Assembly: GCA_965276665.1 (NCBI GenBank)
Contig: OZ255620.1
Coordinates: 3,100,001 to 3,164,000, forward strand
Direction: 5' to 3'
Length of the DNA: 64,000 nucleotides
Source of the DNA: CAWGJC01 sp965276665
Lineage (GTDB): Bacteria > Pseudomonadota > Alphaproteobacteria > Acetobacterales > Acetobacteraceae
Shown here: positions 42,078 to 50,885 of the stretch, one piece after another
Numbering within the stretch: the first letter of the stretch is position 1
Layout: every line of letters begins with the position of its first letter
The notes under the pieces: generated by a model
Database searches by the model: none
What the model saw: the letters and a program-made list of their open reading frames with translations, nothing else
Told to the model about the DNA's origin: nothing
Made by a program: the position numbers and the translations under genes

Positions 42078-43799
42078 ATGCCGTATTTTACTGCCGCCCA
42101 CGTGTCGCATGCCCTCGGCTACTTGCCGGGCCGGACGCACCCGTCATTGGTCAGCTTCCTGGGCATGCTCAAAGCTGAGGTCTCGATCTCTCCGACACCT
42201 TCCAAAGCCTTTGGCAGCGTTCAGGAGACGGACCTGATGCGGGACTACTTTCGGCCGGAGGGCGGACCTCCCGACCGACCCTGGTATGTGCCGTTTGGTG
42301 CGCAGCGCGATGGCGTATCTAACTGGAAGGTAAGAGATAATGCCGGCAAAAGCTTGCAGCGCATGCGCACCGGCAAACCGTTTATCTATCTGCAAGGGAC
42401 GGGGGCGAGTAACGATCTCTGGTCCTTTCATCCAGACTTCCTGACGGTCTTGGCGACGCGGGGCACTGATGTCATCGGGATTGTTCCCATCTCGGTTCAT
42501 AATCTTGCCACCTGGTGTTACCGCCTCGAAGATGTGGCGTCCCATCAGGCCGCGATCGACCGCTTCGTCGATGAATTCAAATTGGTTGCCTACAACCTGG
42601 TGGGTGCCGTGTTCGACGCGACACCTGATCCGGCTCTCGCGGCGACAGCGCTTGCCACCCAGCCGATCGCAGCCGGCCAACTGTTCGCGCTCCTCCAACC
42701 GCCTCCAGCACCACCGGTCGCACCACCTGCAGCAGTCGCAGGACCCGGCTTTGCGACCCCGGTCGCGGCGGAAGATGTGGAAGAGGAAGCGGACTACACC
42801 TGGGAGGTGGACGCCGAAGATGTGCGTACGGCTCTCGGCGAACTGCGCGGAATGGAAGAAGCGGCGTTTCGTGCGCTGGCCGCTCTTCGAGCCGGAATGC
42901 ATGTGATCTTTACGGGGCCGCCCGGGACCGGCAAAACCCAACTGGCGCGCCGACTGTGTACTGCCACAGGCATCCCGTTTTCGATGGTGGCGGCGACAGA
43001 CCAATGGACGACGGTCGACATGATCGGCGGCTACTTCCCGTCAGCCTCAAACGCCGGGCAGCTCGACTTCCTGCCGGGATTTGTCGTCAATGCGATGATA
43101 AGCAAGCGCACGCTGATCATCGACGAGATCAATCGCGCCGATATCGATAAGGCGTTCGGCGAGCTCTTCACCCTTCTGAGCGGGAACGATGTCGATCTAC
43201 CCTACCTGATGCGCGGAACGGCTGCAGGTGGCGAGGAAGTGAGCCGGCGCATCAGACTGGTTGCAAGTGCCGCCCCGGATGATGCGGCGACAGAGACGGT
43301 CCGGCTGCCTTTGTGGTGGCGGCTGATAGGCTCGATGAACGATGCCGACAAGGCAAGCCTCAAGCGCTTGAGCTACGCCTTTGTCCGTCGTTTCGCGTTC
43401 ATACCGGTCAATATACCGCCTGCCGACATCTATCACCAACTTTTGGAAGCCGGTGCGGGGAGCGGCGTCGACGGGCTGGCGGCGACACAGCCCGACTACC
43501 TTGCCGCGCTGAAGGCTCTCTTCGCCGATCCGGCCGGACTGGCATCGATCGACATGGCGATGGGTTACGCGATCCCGGAAGCGATGATGCGCCAGGCCCG
43601 CAGTGAAGTCGCTCTCGACGCAAACCGCACGACAGCATCGCTGCTGGTGTCATCGCTCGATCTCTACGTGGCACCGCAATTTCAGGGCAGGGCCGACAAG
43701 CACGACGAACTACTCGCACTCGCCGGCAAATATCTCGGTAACGTGGAGATGAAGGAATTTGCGCGGCGGCTTGCCGTATGGACGGGCTTCGTGGAGTGA
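42078..43799 (+). CDS. McrB-like AAA+ NTPase
   Basis: A 573-residue protein. The first 200 residues carry no named domain but may be a DNA-reading module (PWYVPFGAQRDGVSNWKVRD). A Pro/Ala linker near 207-222 leads to the AAA+ domain with Walker A FTGPPGTGKTQLARR (280-287 core) and the McrB-type Walker B TLIIDEINRADIDKAFGELF (about 345-364). An arginine-finger region lies around LKRLSYAFVRRFAFIPV. McrB proteins use GTP to move along DNA and drive an McrC nuclease. The nuclease partner is encoded directly downstream with overlap. Confidence 0.85.
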   Translation: MPYFTAAHVSHALGYLPGRTHPSLVSFLGMLKAEVSISPTPSKAFGSVQETDLMRDYFRPEGGPPDRPWYVPFGAQRDGVSNWKVRDNAGKSLQRMRTGKPFIYLQGTGASNDLWSFHPDFLTVLATRGTDVIGIVPISVHNLATWCYRLEDVASHQAAIDRFVDEFKLVAYNLVGAVFDATPDPALAATALATQPIAAGQLFALLQPPPAPPVAPPAAVAGPGFATPVAAEDVEEEADYTWEVDAEDVRTALGELRGMEEAAFRALAALRAGMHVIFTGPPGTGKTQLARRLCTATGIPFSMVAATDQWTTVDMIGGYFPSASNAGQLDFLPGFVVNAMISKRTLIIDEINRADIDKAFGELFTLLSGNDVDLPYLMRGTAAGGEEVSRRIRLVASAAPDDAATETVRLPLWWRLIGSMNDADKASLKRLSYAFVRRFAFIPVNIPPADIYHQLLEAGAGSGVDGLAATQPDYLAALKALFADPAGLASIDMAMGYAIPEAMMRQARSEVALDANRTTASLLVSSLDLYVAPQFQGRADKHDELLALAGKYLGNVEMKEFARRLAVWTGFVE

Positions 43800-45076
43800 C
43801 GCTGCGCGACGAGTGGCGAGATTTCATCACCGAGCCCGGTCGCGCAGGCCGGCATCTGGCGAACCTCGGCACGTCCGTGAAGGCAACGACAGACACACCG
43901 CTTGATCCCGGGGTGCTGGCAGCTTTTCTCAACAAGCTGTCGGCGGGCGAGGATGACGTTGCCCTTGTCGCCGGCATCGTCGATCTCGCCTCAGGCGGCT
44001 ATGAGGATTTCTGTACGCGGCAGCTGCCGCCTTTGCTCGACTCTCTCTCGAACGAGAAGGTCGATGAGGTCGCCGTAGTCGGCCCGATGCTGCGGGGAAA
44101 TACCCGATGGGACCTGACAACGCTTGGCCGTCTATCAGGCCGCCTGCTTCCGACCCAATTTATCACACGGCTACCGCAACGCAGTTTCGCTCTGCCAGAG
44201 AACGCCCTGGTTCGCTGGCTGGTCGAGGACCTTGCGGCCACAATTGGTTGGATCGAGAGGCAAGTCGGCTCGAAAGCGCTTCTGCCGCAACTGGGTCTGA
44301 TCCGGGATAGCTGCGAAGAAGCTTTGCGGCATCAATGGTTCCGGGAGGTGCCGCCCCCACGTTGGCTGGACGTACACATGCGCCTGGCAGCCCAGCGGCA
44401 ACGCCTGCCTGCCTATCGGCGCGCGGCGGCCTTGGCCGTTCGCCGGCAGGGTTATAGGGACCGGAGCCGGGCGGCACGCTGGCAGCACATCATTGAACTG
44501 CTGACCGTGAACTGGCTTGCGCCGCTAAGTGATGACGACTTGTTCGAGCTCTATGCCCTGGTGTTGGTGCTCGATATCCTGGAGCACGATCTCGGGCTAC
44601 AGCCACCGACACAATACGGCTTAGCGGCCCCGGGCCGAGATCACATCGCGCTGTTCGAGAAAGACACGCGCCGCATCCGTGTGTTCTTCGATCAGTCTCC
44701 CGTCTCCGCACTGGGGTACGCTTCGTATCAGCTCGCGATCCTGGCCGTGCATGACGGTGTCCGTGGCGTTCCGCGCCGGCCGGACCTGATCGTCGTGTCT
44801 GACGGCGAACAAGGTCGGCGCGTCGCATTCATCGAAGTGAAAAAGACGGCCGACAGCGGCTACATCAGCGACAGTGTTTACAAGGCGCTCGGCTACCTCT
44901 CCGACTTCCGCGCTATCTGGGCCGGGACGCTGTCAAACCCAAAAATCGTTATCTTGTTCCCGGAAGCAATTGCGCCGAAGGCGTCGACGACGATCGCGGA
45001 ACAGGAAGTCATCATGGCGTCGTCGGCCGATCGGGCGACCATCTCGGCAGCCTTGCGAGCCGGTCTCGGACTGTAA
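43796..45076 (+). CDS. McrC-like PD-(D/E)xK nuclease partner
   Basis: About 426 residues. The GTG at 43796 overlaps the McrB-like stop (GTGA); an ATG at 43778 with a longer overlap is the alternative. The C-terminus has the nuclease signature PDLIVVSD followed by VAFIEVKKTAD, i.e. D...ExK, then SDSVYKALGYLSDFRAIW. The central region (LPAYRRAAALAVRRQGYRDR) resembles the DUF2357/McrC scaffold that docks onto the McrB ring. It would cut modified or phage DNA. The exact modification recognised is unknown. Confidence 0.75.
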   Translation: MTLRDEWRDFITEPGRAGRHLANLGTSVKATTDTPLDPGVLAAFLNKLSAGEDDVALVAGIVDLASGGYEDFCTRQLPPLLDSLSNEKVDEVAVVGPMLRGNTRWDLTTLGRLSGRLLPTQFITRLPQRSFALPENALVRWLVEDLAATIGWIERQVGSKALLPQLGLIRDSCEEALRHQWFREVPPPRWLDVHMRLAAQRQRLPAYRRAAALAVRRQGYRDRSRAARWQHIIELLTVNWLAPLSDDDLFELYALVLVLDILEHDLGLQPPTQYGLAAPGRDHIALFEKDTRRIRVFFDQSPVSALGYASYQLAILAVHDGVRGVPRRPDLIVVSDGEQGRRVAFIEVKKTADSGYISDSVYKALGYLSDFRAIWAGTLSNPKIVILFPEAIAPKASTTIAEQEVIMASSADRATISAALRAGLGL

Positions 45077-45170
45077 GCATACACGTCGGCAAAGCTGACC
45101 ATCATTGACCACCAGTGGCTGCTGATGACACTCTTGTACCGCGCGCCGTGGGGCGCCCGGGAGAATCGGA

Positions 45171-46280
45171 ATGCTTCAGCGACTTTTCACGCTCCAGGAG
45201 CTGGAAGAGTCCCTCAAATTGTCGATGTCCACCCTCCGGCGCGCCATCCGAGCGGGTGATCTTCTGCATGTAAGGGCTGGTAAAAAAGGACAAATCCGAG
45301 TCTCTGAGGAAGCGGTCCAGGCCTACTTGGCCAGGACCTCGACGTCCACAACGGTGCCTATCGCGCGGAACGCGGCGGGGATGGATACCCAGCAGAATGA
45401 CGGTCCTGAGTGCCTTCCGGTCCGCGAGGGGCACGTCGGCAAAAACCGGTCATATAAGATCATCAATGCCGACGTGATGAACGGCCTGAAATCCCTGCCA
45501 TCTGATCATGTGCACTCGGCCATCACATCTCCGGCCTATTTCTGGCAGCGCGACTATGGTGTGGAAGGACAGATCGGACATGAGGCGACGATCGAGGACT
45601 ACGTTCAGGCCCTGGTCGAGCCCTTCAACGAGCTGAAGCGCGTTCTACGCCCCGATGGCACGTTCTTCCTCAACATCGGTGACGCGTACTATAACGCGAA
45701 GGGTAAACCCCACGGTCGGGACAAAAAGCACTCGGGCCGACAGTTGGCCCGCAACACGCTTCGTGCGGTTGACGGTCCAGGTCTTGGTCTGCCACGTAAA
45801 TCATTGATCGGCCTCCCCTGGCGGGTGGCCATTGCGATGCAGGCAACCGGCTGGACACTTCGTAGTGCGGTGATATGGGAACGACCAGGGAATCTCGGCG
45901 AGCCGACAGCACATGATCGCCCGCATAGAACCTACGAAAACGTCTTCATTTTTTCGAAGAGTGTGAAATATTATTTCAACCGCGAAGCGCTCGGCGATGA
46001 AGAAGATATCTGGACGATCGCCGCTCGGCCTGAGAATCCACATAGCCACGCTGCACCCTTTCCAATCGAACTTGTCGATCGGTGTCTCGCGTGTGGATGC
46101 CCCAAGGACGGCTTGGTGCTTGATCCTTTTCTCGGGTCGGGCACGACAACGATAGCCGCACTTCGTTCGGGACGCAGTGCGATCGGCATCGAGCTCAACC
46201 CAAATTACTGCGACGAGGCGGAACGCCGCGTGCTGACAGAGTTCGGCCCAGCAAAGGAGACGCGGCGCATTGCGGCTTAG
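45171..46280 (+). CDS. DNA methyltransferase (beta-class) with fused N-terminal MerR/excisionase-like HTH
   Basis: A 369-residue protein preceded by GGGAGAATCGGA. Residues 5-55 are a helix-turn-helix of the excisionase type (LFTLQELEESLKLSMSTLRR, then RVSEEAVQAYLA). The catalytic domain has motif IV TSPAYFWQRDYG (119-130), where the second Pro of the common TSPPY is Ala, and motif I DPFLGSGTTTIAAL (318-331). The order IV then I marks the beta class of N4-cytosine or N6-adenine enzymes. It lies 94 bases after the nuclease gene and may protect host DNA. Confidence 0.85.
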   Translation: MLQRLFTLQELEESLKLSMSTLRRAIRAGDLLHVRAGKKGQIRVSEEAVQAYLARTSTSTTVPIARNAAGMDTQQNDGPECLPVREGHVGKNRSYKIINADVMNGLKSLPSDHVHSAITSPAYFWQRDYGVEGQIGHEATIEDYVQALVEPFNELKRVLRPDGTFFLNIGDAYYNAKGKPHGRDKKHSGRQLARNTLRAVDGPGLGLPRKSLIGLPWRVAIAMQATGWTLRSAVIWERPGNLGEPTAHDRPHRTYENVFIFSKSVKYYFNREALGDEEDIWTIAARPENPHSHAAPFPIELVDRCLACGCPKDGLVLDPFLGSGTTTIAALRSGRSAIGIELNPNYCDEAERRVLTEFGPAKETRRIAA

Positions 46281-46496
46281 CCGGTCAGTGCAAACGTCGT
46301 TCCCAGCTTTTCTGTTCGACTGAACACCTGCTTTTCCGTCCCGACCTGCTCACGCCTGAGCCGGGAAGCGCAGCGGAGGGGATGGGAGGAGCGGAGCCAC
46401 CCGGAGCCACGCGCAGCGCGCTCTTCAGCGCGAGCATGGCGAGGATGGCGAGCACCGGACCTTCCGCGGAGTGAGCATCGTGGCAAGATTGCAAGC
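46281..46496. other. Intergenic region after the methyltransferase gene
   Basis: GC-rich with short imperfect repeats around 46365-46440 (GGAGCGGAGCCA, GGAGCCACGCGCAGCGCG). These could fold into hairpins that end the rightward transcript. No gene could be assigned. Confidence 0.3.
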
Positions 46497-46826
46497 ATGG
46501 ACGGCATTGGCCCGATCATAAGCCTTTCCCACGACCGCGATGTGCGACCGATCGAGTTGCTTCGTGACTGGGAGGTTGATGAGGTTGCTCGCGCGGTTTT
46601 TCACAGCCCGAGCAGGCTTGTCTTTCTGATCGATTACGATCCACCAAGAGAAGGCCATCCGGTTAGGCCATCCGCCCTTTCGGCGCGCGTTGCGCACGTG
46701 TGCGAGGGAGGTCCATTGCCAGTCGAGGCGGAGTTGCAGCAGATCGGCAAAGATGCAATCCACGCATTTGTCTTATTGGCCGAGGTTTGTCACGAACCTA
46801 TCGATCCCGATGAGGTTCCTTTTTAA
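46497..46826 (+). CDS. Small hypothetical protein
   Basis: A 109-residue acidic product (MDGIGPIISLSHDRD at the start, EVCHEPIDPDEVPF at the end). Its stop overlaps the stop of the convergent GNAT gene within TTTAAA, a tidy arrangement that favours a real gene. A frame of similar length exists on the opposite strand (46425-46763), and the ribosome site is weak, so the call is uncertain. No domain is recognised. Confidence 0.4.
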   Translation: MDGIGPIISLSHDRDVRPIELLRDWEVDEVARAVFHSPSRLVFLIDYDPPREGHPVRPSALSARVAHVCEGGPLPVEAELQQIGKDAIHAFVLLAEVCHEPIDPDEVPF

Positions 46827-47347
46827 AGCTTTCCGACTTCCCGAAGCAGGCTCTCGATCGTGGCCAGCGGCATCACAAGGGTTCGCTCCGCATCGAGGAG
46901 TGGGATGGCACCGTAACTGACATACCAGTTGGCGGCTCTGTCATTCTTGGCGTCGATGATGAGAACCGTTCCGCCAACGGCCGCCGCCGCCATCAGGCAG
47001 CGTCTTCCGGCCGCAAGCAAAAGCTGACCGCCAAGGCCCTGTCCCTGCTGTGCCCGATCGATGGCGATGCGCGCCAGCCGAAAGCCGGGAACGTCGTGAC
47101 GTGCAAGGCCGCGTTGCACGATCGCGGGGGCGCGATCATAGGCGAGCGAAGCAGGTGCCAGACTATAGAATCCCAGAATAGTTTTGGCGCTGTCGTCGAT
47201 GGCCAGGAACGTTTTCGACGCACCCTGATCGTGGCTCTGCCGCGCGTAGCGCAGCAGAAAGCTGTTCATCGCCTCATCGCCGCAATCGAACCGGCTGCGA
47301 TCATGCTTGCGGGTAATCGCTTCCTCATGCCACGCGGGAGCACTCAT
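46823..47347 (-). CDS. GNAT-family acetyltransferase toxin (TacT-like)
   Basis: A 174-residue N-acetyltransferase. The N-terminal HDRSRFDCGDEAMNSFLLRY is the standard opening of toxin GNATs that acetylate aminoacyl-tRNA. The acetyl-CoA loop region is ARIAIDRAQQGQGLGGQLLL (QGQGLGGQL replaces R/QxxGxG), and ANWYVSYGAIPL lies near the end. It overlaps the antitoxin stop by four bases (ATGA) and is translated second, the normal order of the type II pair. Confidence 0.9.
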   Translation of the reverse strand: MSAPAWHEEAITRKHDRSRFDCGDEAMNSFLLRYARQSHDQGASKTFLAIDDSAKTILGFYSLAPASLAYDRAPAIVQRGLARHDVPGFRLARIAIDRAQQGQGLGGQLLLAAGRRCLMAAAAVGGTVLIIDAKNDRAANWYVSYGAIPLLDAERTLVMPLATIESLLREVGKL

Positions 47348-47622
47348 ACGGGCGAAGGCATGGCCTTTGCGGCAGCGCGCAGTCGGGCGTTGGCCGGAGG
47401 TGGATTTTCGAGCATCTCAAGAACGCGCAAACTGTCGCGCTCCGACAGCACGACATGATCGGCAGCTTCGATGATGGCCTCGGCTTCGCGAAGCGCCGGT
47501 TGCAGGACGAAATCCGTGAGGTCGGTGTTCTTCAGAGCGGCCGCGCGCATCAGTGTGGCTTTCTGCTCCGGACGAACCCGCAGGTTCATCCGCTTGTTGT
47601 CGTCGACGGCGGTTCTGGGCAT
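47344..47622 (-). CDS. DUF1778 ribbon-helix-helix antitoxin (TacA-like)
   Basis: A 92-residue protein: RMNLRVRPEQKATLMRAAAL, then KNTDLTDFVLQPALREAEAI give an RHH DNA-binding N-terminus, and a helical tail (VVLSERDSLRVLEMLENPPP) matches the toxin-binding region of DUF1778 antitoxins. It should neutralise the downstream GNAT and repress the operon through the palindrome at 47641-47661. Confidence 0.92.
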   Translation of the reverse strand: MPRTAVDDNKRMNLRVRPEQKATLMRAAALKNTDLTDFVLQPALREAEAIIEAADHVVLSERDSLRVLEMLENPPPANARLRAAAKAMPSPV

Positions 47623-47640
47623 CGGGCATCCTGGGCTAGA

Positions 47641-47682
47641 TGTACACCTTCAAAGTGTACACTGTCGTCGACGACCCGTCAA
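47641..47682 (-). promoter_or_regulatory. Promoter and operator of the toxin-antitoxin operon
   Basis: On the minus strand TTGACG (47677-47682) and TACACT (47654-47659) are 17 bases apart, a good sigma70-type promoter. A palindrome TGTACAC-7nt-GTGTACA (47641-47661) covers the -10 box, so RHH antitoxin binding there would block RNA polymerase. It lies 19 bases upstream of the antitoxin start. Confidence 0.75.
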
Positions 47683-47811
47683 GGATTGTACTCACGGAAT
47701 ACGTACAGGCGGTTTCGGCTCTTGTCATTTTGAACATTAAGCGGCGTAGGATTTTGAGATTAAACGGCATAGCTTTTGCCCGGCGTGGTGACGAAAGCTG
47801 GTCCCGGCCGC

Positions 47812-48393
47812 TCACTGACGCAGTGCATCATACAAAGCGGTCTTGCCAACCTTGAGCCGCACGGCGGCCTCGCGCACCGTTAGCCCTTTATCGATAATCA
47901 CGCGCGCGCGCTTAAGCTTGTCAGCCGTGATGACGGGTTTGCGCCCGCCCTTCCGACCTCGAGCTTCAGCCGCTGCAAGGCCAGCCCGCGTGCGCTCTCG
48001 GATCAGATCCCGCTCGAACTGGCCAAGCGCGCCGAAAAGGTGAAAAACCAGCCTGCCACCGGGCGTGGTGGTGTCGATCGCTTCGGTGAGGCTGCGGAAG
48101 CCGACAGCTCGTTTCTCCAGAGCCGAGACGGTCTCGATCAGATGCGGCAGACTGCGGCCAAGCCGATCCAGCTTCCATACGATCAGCACGTCGCCTTCGC
48201 GCGCGTAGTCCAGTGCCTTCTGTAGGCCCGGCCGATCCGTGCGCGCGCCGGAGGCGCGGTCCTCGAATACCTTGCCGCACCCTGCGGCGGTCAGCGCGTC
48301 GAGCTGGAGTGCGGGATCTTGATCGAGAGTGCTGACCCGGGCGTATCCGATGTGCGCCAAAGGAATTTGTCCGTCTTCCTGTCCGACAGTCAT
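47812..48393 (-). CDS. Serine recombinase (resolvase/invertase family)
   Basis: About 193 residues from the ATG at 48393. The catalytic serine is in IGYARVSTLDQDPALQLDAL, the second motif is EDRASGARTDRPGLQKAL, and VWKLDRLGRSLPHLIE carries the active-site Arg region. GQFERDLIRERTRAGLAAAE is the long E helix, and TVREAAVRLKVGKTALYDAL is the C-terminal HTH. The length fits Tn3-type resolvases and invertases. No matching transposase is adjacent, though a Tn3 scrap lies at 58080. It may resolve or rearrange the island. Confidence 0.9.
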   Translation of the reverse strand: MTVGQEDGQIPLAHIGYARVSTLDQDPALQLDALTAAGCGKVFEDRASGARTDRPGLQKALDYAREGDVLIVWKLDRLGRSLPHLIETVSALEKRAVGFRSLTEAIDTTTPGGRLVFHLFGALGQFERDLIRERTRAGLAAAEARGRKGGRKPVITADKLKRARVIIDKGLTVREAAVRLKVGKTALYDALRQ

Positions 48394-48588
48394 CTTGTCC
48401 GACTTCTCATCTTCCGTCCAGGATTTGCGGACATTCCGGAGGTGGCCGCTCAACGGTCGTTTGGCGGACGGCTCGGCGCGGCGTCGCACATCACGGTATG
48501 CGTGGGCGGCTCAAGCCATTGCCACATAGACCAGTCACGCGACGCTGACCCGGCTAAGCGATATGCTTTCCGGTATCGTCGGCGCTCG

Positions 48589-49350
48589 TTATGCCAGGAT
48601 TCCTCCATCAACCACCATGGCTTGTCCGAGCATGAAACTTGCTGCCGAACTGCACAGCCACAACACGGCGGCCGCAATCTCCTCCGGCTCGCCCAAGCGT
48701 CCTATCGGTTCGGCAGCTATGAACGCCCTGACGACGTCAGGATCATTGTTTTTCGAGACCCTGGTTGCCATCGGCGTGTTGCCGATGATCCCGGGACACA
48801 CGGCATTGATGCGGATGTTCTTACCTGCATAGTCGAGAGCGGCGGCTCGGGTTAGACCGACCACCTCGAACTTGCTGGCCGAATATGCTGTGCGCCCCTT
48901 TGATCCTCGCATTCCGCCGATCGATGAGCAGTTCACGATGGCACCGCTGCCTTGCAACAGCATTTGACGCAACTCCGCCTTCATGCAGTTCCACGTGCCG
49001 CGAAGGTTGACGTCAAGAATGGCGTCGAACTCGTCGTCTTCGGTTTCGAGCATGGGCGCCGCATCACAGTTGATGCCCGCATTGTTGTAGGCGGCGTCGA
49101 GACGGCCATAGGTTGTGACAGTCCGCTCCATCATCGCCTTGACCTGACCCCGGTCGCTCACGTCGCAGGTGATGGCAAGAATTTTGTGTCCGGCGGAGGC
49201 AAGATCATCTGCGGCGGCTTCGAGCAACGTGGCGTCGTTGTCTACCATCACGATTGACGCACCGGCCTGTGCAAAAGCTTTCGCAGCCGCGAGACCTATG
49301 CCGCCCGCGGCGCCAGTGACGAGCGCGACTTTGCCTTCGAACATATCCAT
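48589..49350 (-). CDS. Short-chain dehydrogenase/reductase (SDR)
   Basis: A 253-residue classical SDR. The cofactor loop is VTGAAGGIGLAAA, the structural NNAG is in AYNNAGINCD, the catalytic Ser is in IVNCSSIGG, and Tyr/Lys are in AYSASKFEVV. The acidic residue after beta 2 (MVDND) favours NAD(H). It closely resembles the SDR at 53652-54410 in layout (both have AAVLWLCS near the end), so the two may act in the same pathway. Confidence 0.9.
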   Translation of the reverse strand: MDMFEGKVALVTGAAGGIGLAAAKAFAQAGASIVMVDNDATLLEAAADDLASAGHKILAITCDVSDRGQVKAMMERTVTTYGRLDAAYNNAGINCDAAPMLETEDDEFDAILDVNLRGTWNCMKAELRQMLLQGSGAIVNCSSIGGMRGSKGRTAYSASKFEVVGLTRAAALDYAGKNIRINAVCPGIIGNTPMATRVSKNNDPDVVRAFIAAEPIGRLGEPEEIAAAVLWLCSSAASFMLGQAMVVDGGILA

Positions 49351-49546
49351 GCAACGAGTTCCCGCGCGGTGACGATATAGATGTCCACTGTTTTAGCGTC
49401 AGCGATAACGGCCCCAAACCCGCATAGGCCCATAAGCGCTGCTTCCGAATTGGCGAAGAATCGTCGGACGGCTGCCAATCTCTACTGATCCATTCGTCAG
49501 CTCCGATAGCGGAGCGCCTCGACGAGCAACGTGAAGGCCGGGGTGG
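49351..49546. other. Spacer with a possible LysR 3' scrap
   Basis: Bases 49501-49546, read on the minus strand, give TPAFTLLVEALRYRS and a stop, like the last residues of a LysR regulator. The remainder up to the SDR start is presumed promoter. Base 49546 is the junction with the truncated 2Fe-2S gene on the plus strand. Confidence 0.3.
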
Positions 49547-49936
49547 GACCACGGTCAGTGCGGCGCGTGCACCGTGACCCTTAACGGTACTCGCATCAAT
49601 TCATGCCTGACCCTCGCCGTGATGCACCAGCACGACGAGATCGTGACCATCGAAGGCCTCGGCACGCCGGACAAGCTGCACCCCATGCAAGCGGCGTTCA
49701 TCGCGCACGACGCTTTCCAGTGCGGCTATTGCACGCCAGGTCAGATCTGCTCCTCCGTGGCCGTGCTCGCCGAAATCGAAGCAGGGATCCCCAGCCACGT
49801 CAGCGCCAGCCTGACCGAGCCGGTGCACCCAACCAGCGCGGAGCTGCGCGAACGCATGAGCGGCAACATCTGTCGCTGCGGAGCCTACTCGAACATCCAC
49901 GACGCGATGGCCGAGATTGCGGGAGTGCCCGCATGA
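49547..49936 (+). pseudogene. 2Fe-2S subunit of a molybdenum hydroxylase, 5'-truncated
   Basis: The reading frame starts at the second cluster-I cysteine region DHGQCGACTVTLNG and continues through CGYCTPGQICSS and GNICRCGAYSNIHDAM, the second 2Fe-2S domain. The first about 50 residues, including the usual GCDHG cysteine (here the preceding codon is Trp), are missing, and an in-frame stop sits at 49532. An internal GTG at 49574 cannot restore cluster I. Its stop overlaps the FAD-subunit start (ATGA). Confidence 0.85.
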
Positions 49937-50885
49937 GATCGTTCACCTACGAGCGACCAGCGTCGCCGGCCGAGGCGGCCGCGGCCGTGGCGCGCACGCC
50001 CGGCGCCAAGTTCATCGCCGGCGGAACCAACCTGCTGGACCTCATGAAGCTGGAGATCGAGGCGCCGTCGCACCTCGTTGACGTGAACGGGCTCGGCTTG
50101 GACAAGATCGAGGATACACCGGCCGGCGGCCTGCGCATCGGGGCTTTGGTGAGCAACACCAACCTCGCTGCTGATCACCGAGTTCGGCGGGACTATGGCC
50201 TCGTCAGCCGCACCATCGTCGCCGGGGCGAGCGGCCAGCTTCGCAACAAGGCGACCACGGCGGGCAACCTGCTCCAGCGCACGCGATGCCCCTATTTTTA
50301 CGACCCCAACCAGCCTTGCAACAAACGCCAGCCGGGTTCCGGCTGCGCGGCAATTGCGGCATCAGCCGCCAGCTTGGCGTCGTCGGCGTCAGTGAAGCCT
50401 GCATCGCGACATATCCCGGGGACATGGCGGTCGCCTTGCGGGCCTTGGATGCCGAGGTCGAGACGATCGATGCCCGAGGATCCTTACGCAGCATTCCCGT
50501 CTCGGTCTTTCACCTGCTGCCCGGATCGACGCCGGAGCGGGAGACCGCCCTGCGGCCCGGCGAGCTTATCACTGCCGTGACCTTGCCCCCGCCGACGGGT
50601 GGCGTGCACATCTATCGGAAGGTGCGCGATCGGGCATCCTATGCCTTCGCGTTGGTGTCGATTGCTGCCGTGATCTATCCGGACCGAACGGGCCGGATCG
50701 CTGTCGGCGGCATTGCGCCGCGACCCTGGAGGGTCGAGACGGCGGAACAGTCGATGCCGAAGGGTGCCAAGGCGGTCACCGAGCGGTTGCTTGCTGGGGC
50801 GACCCCGACCCAAGACAACGCATTCAAGCTGGCGCTGGTCGAGCGAACGCTCGGCTCGGTCATGGCCGAAGCGAGGGCGGCATGA
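49933..50885 (+). pseudogene. FAD-binding subunit of a molybdenum hydroxylase, broken by one frameshift
   Basis: The N-terminal part reads GAKFIAGGTNLLDLMKLEIE (FAD pyrophosphate loop) and ATTAGNLLQRTRCPYFYD, then PCNKRQPGSGCAAI. One base is missing at about 50356; the next frame continues ISRQLGVVGVSEACIATYPG, DMAVALRALDAEVE and the CoxM-type C-terminus. Restored, it is about 317 residues and otherwise normal. It overlaps the flanking subunit genes. Without it the electron route from Mo to FAD is lost. Confidence 0.85.

Noticed and set aside
46425..46763. Minus-strand 112-codon frame opposite the small hypothetical gene
   Set aside because: No recognised domain, and the plus-strand frame has the tidy stop overlap with the GNAT gene; kept only as an alternative.
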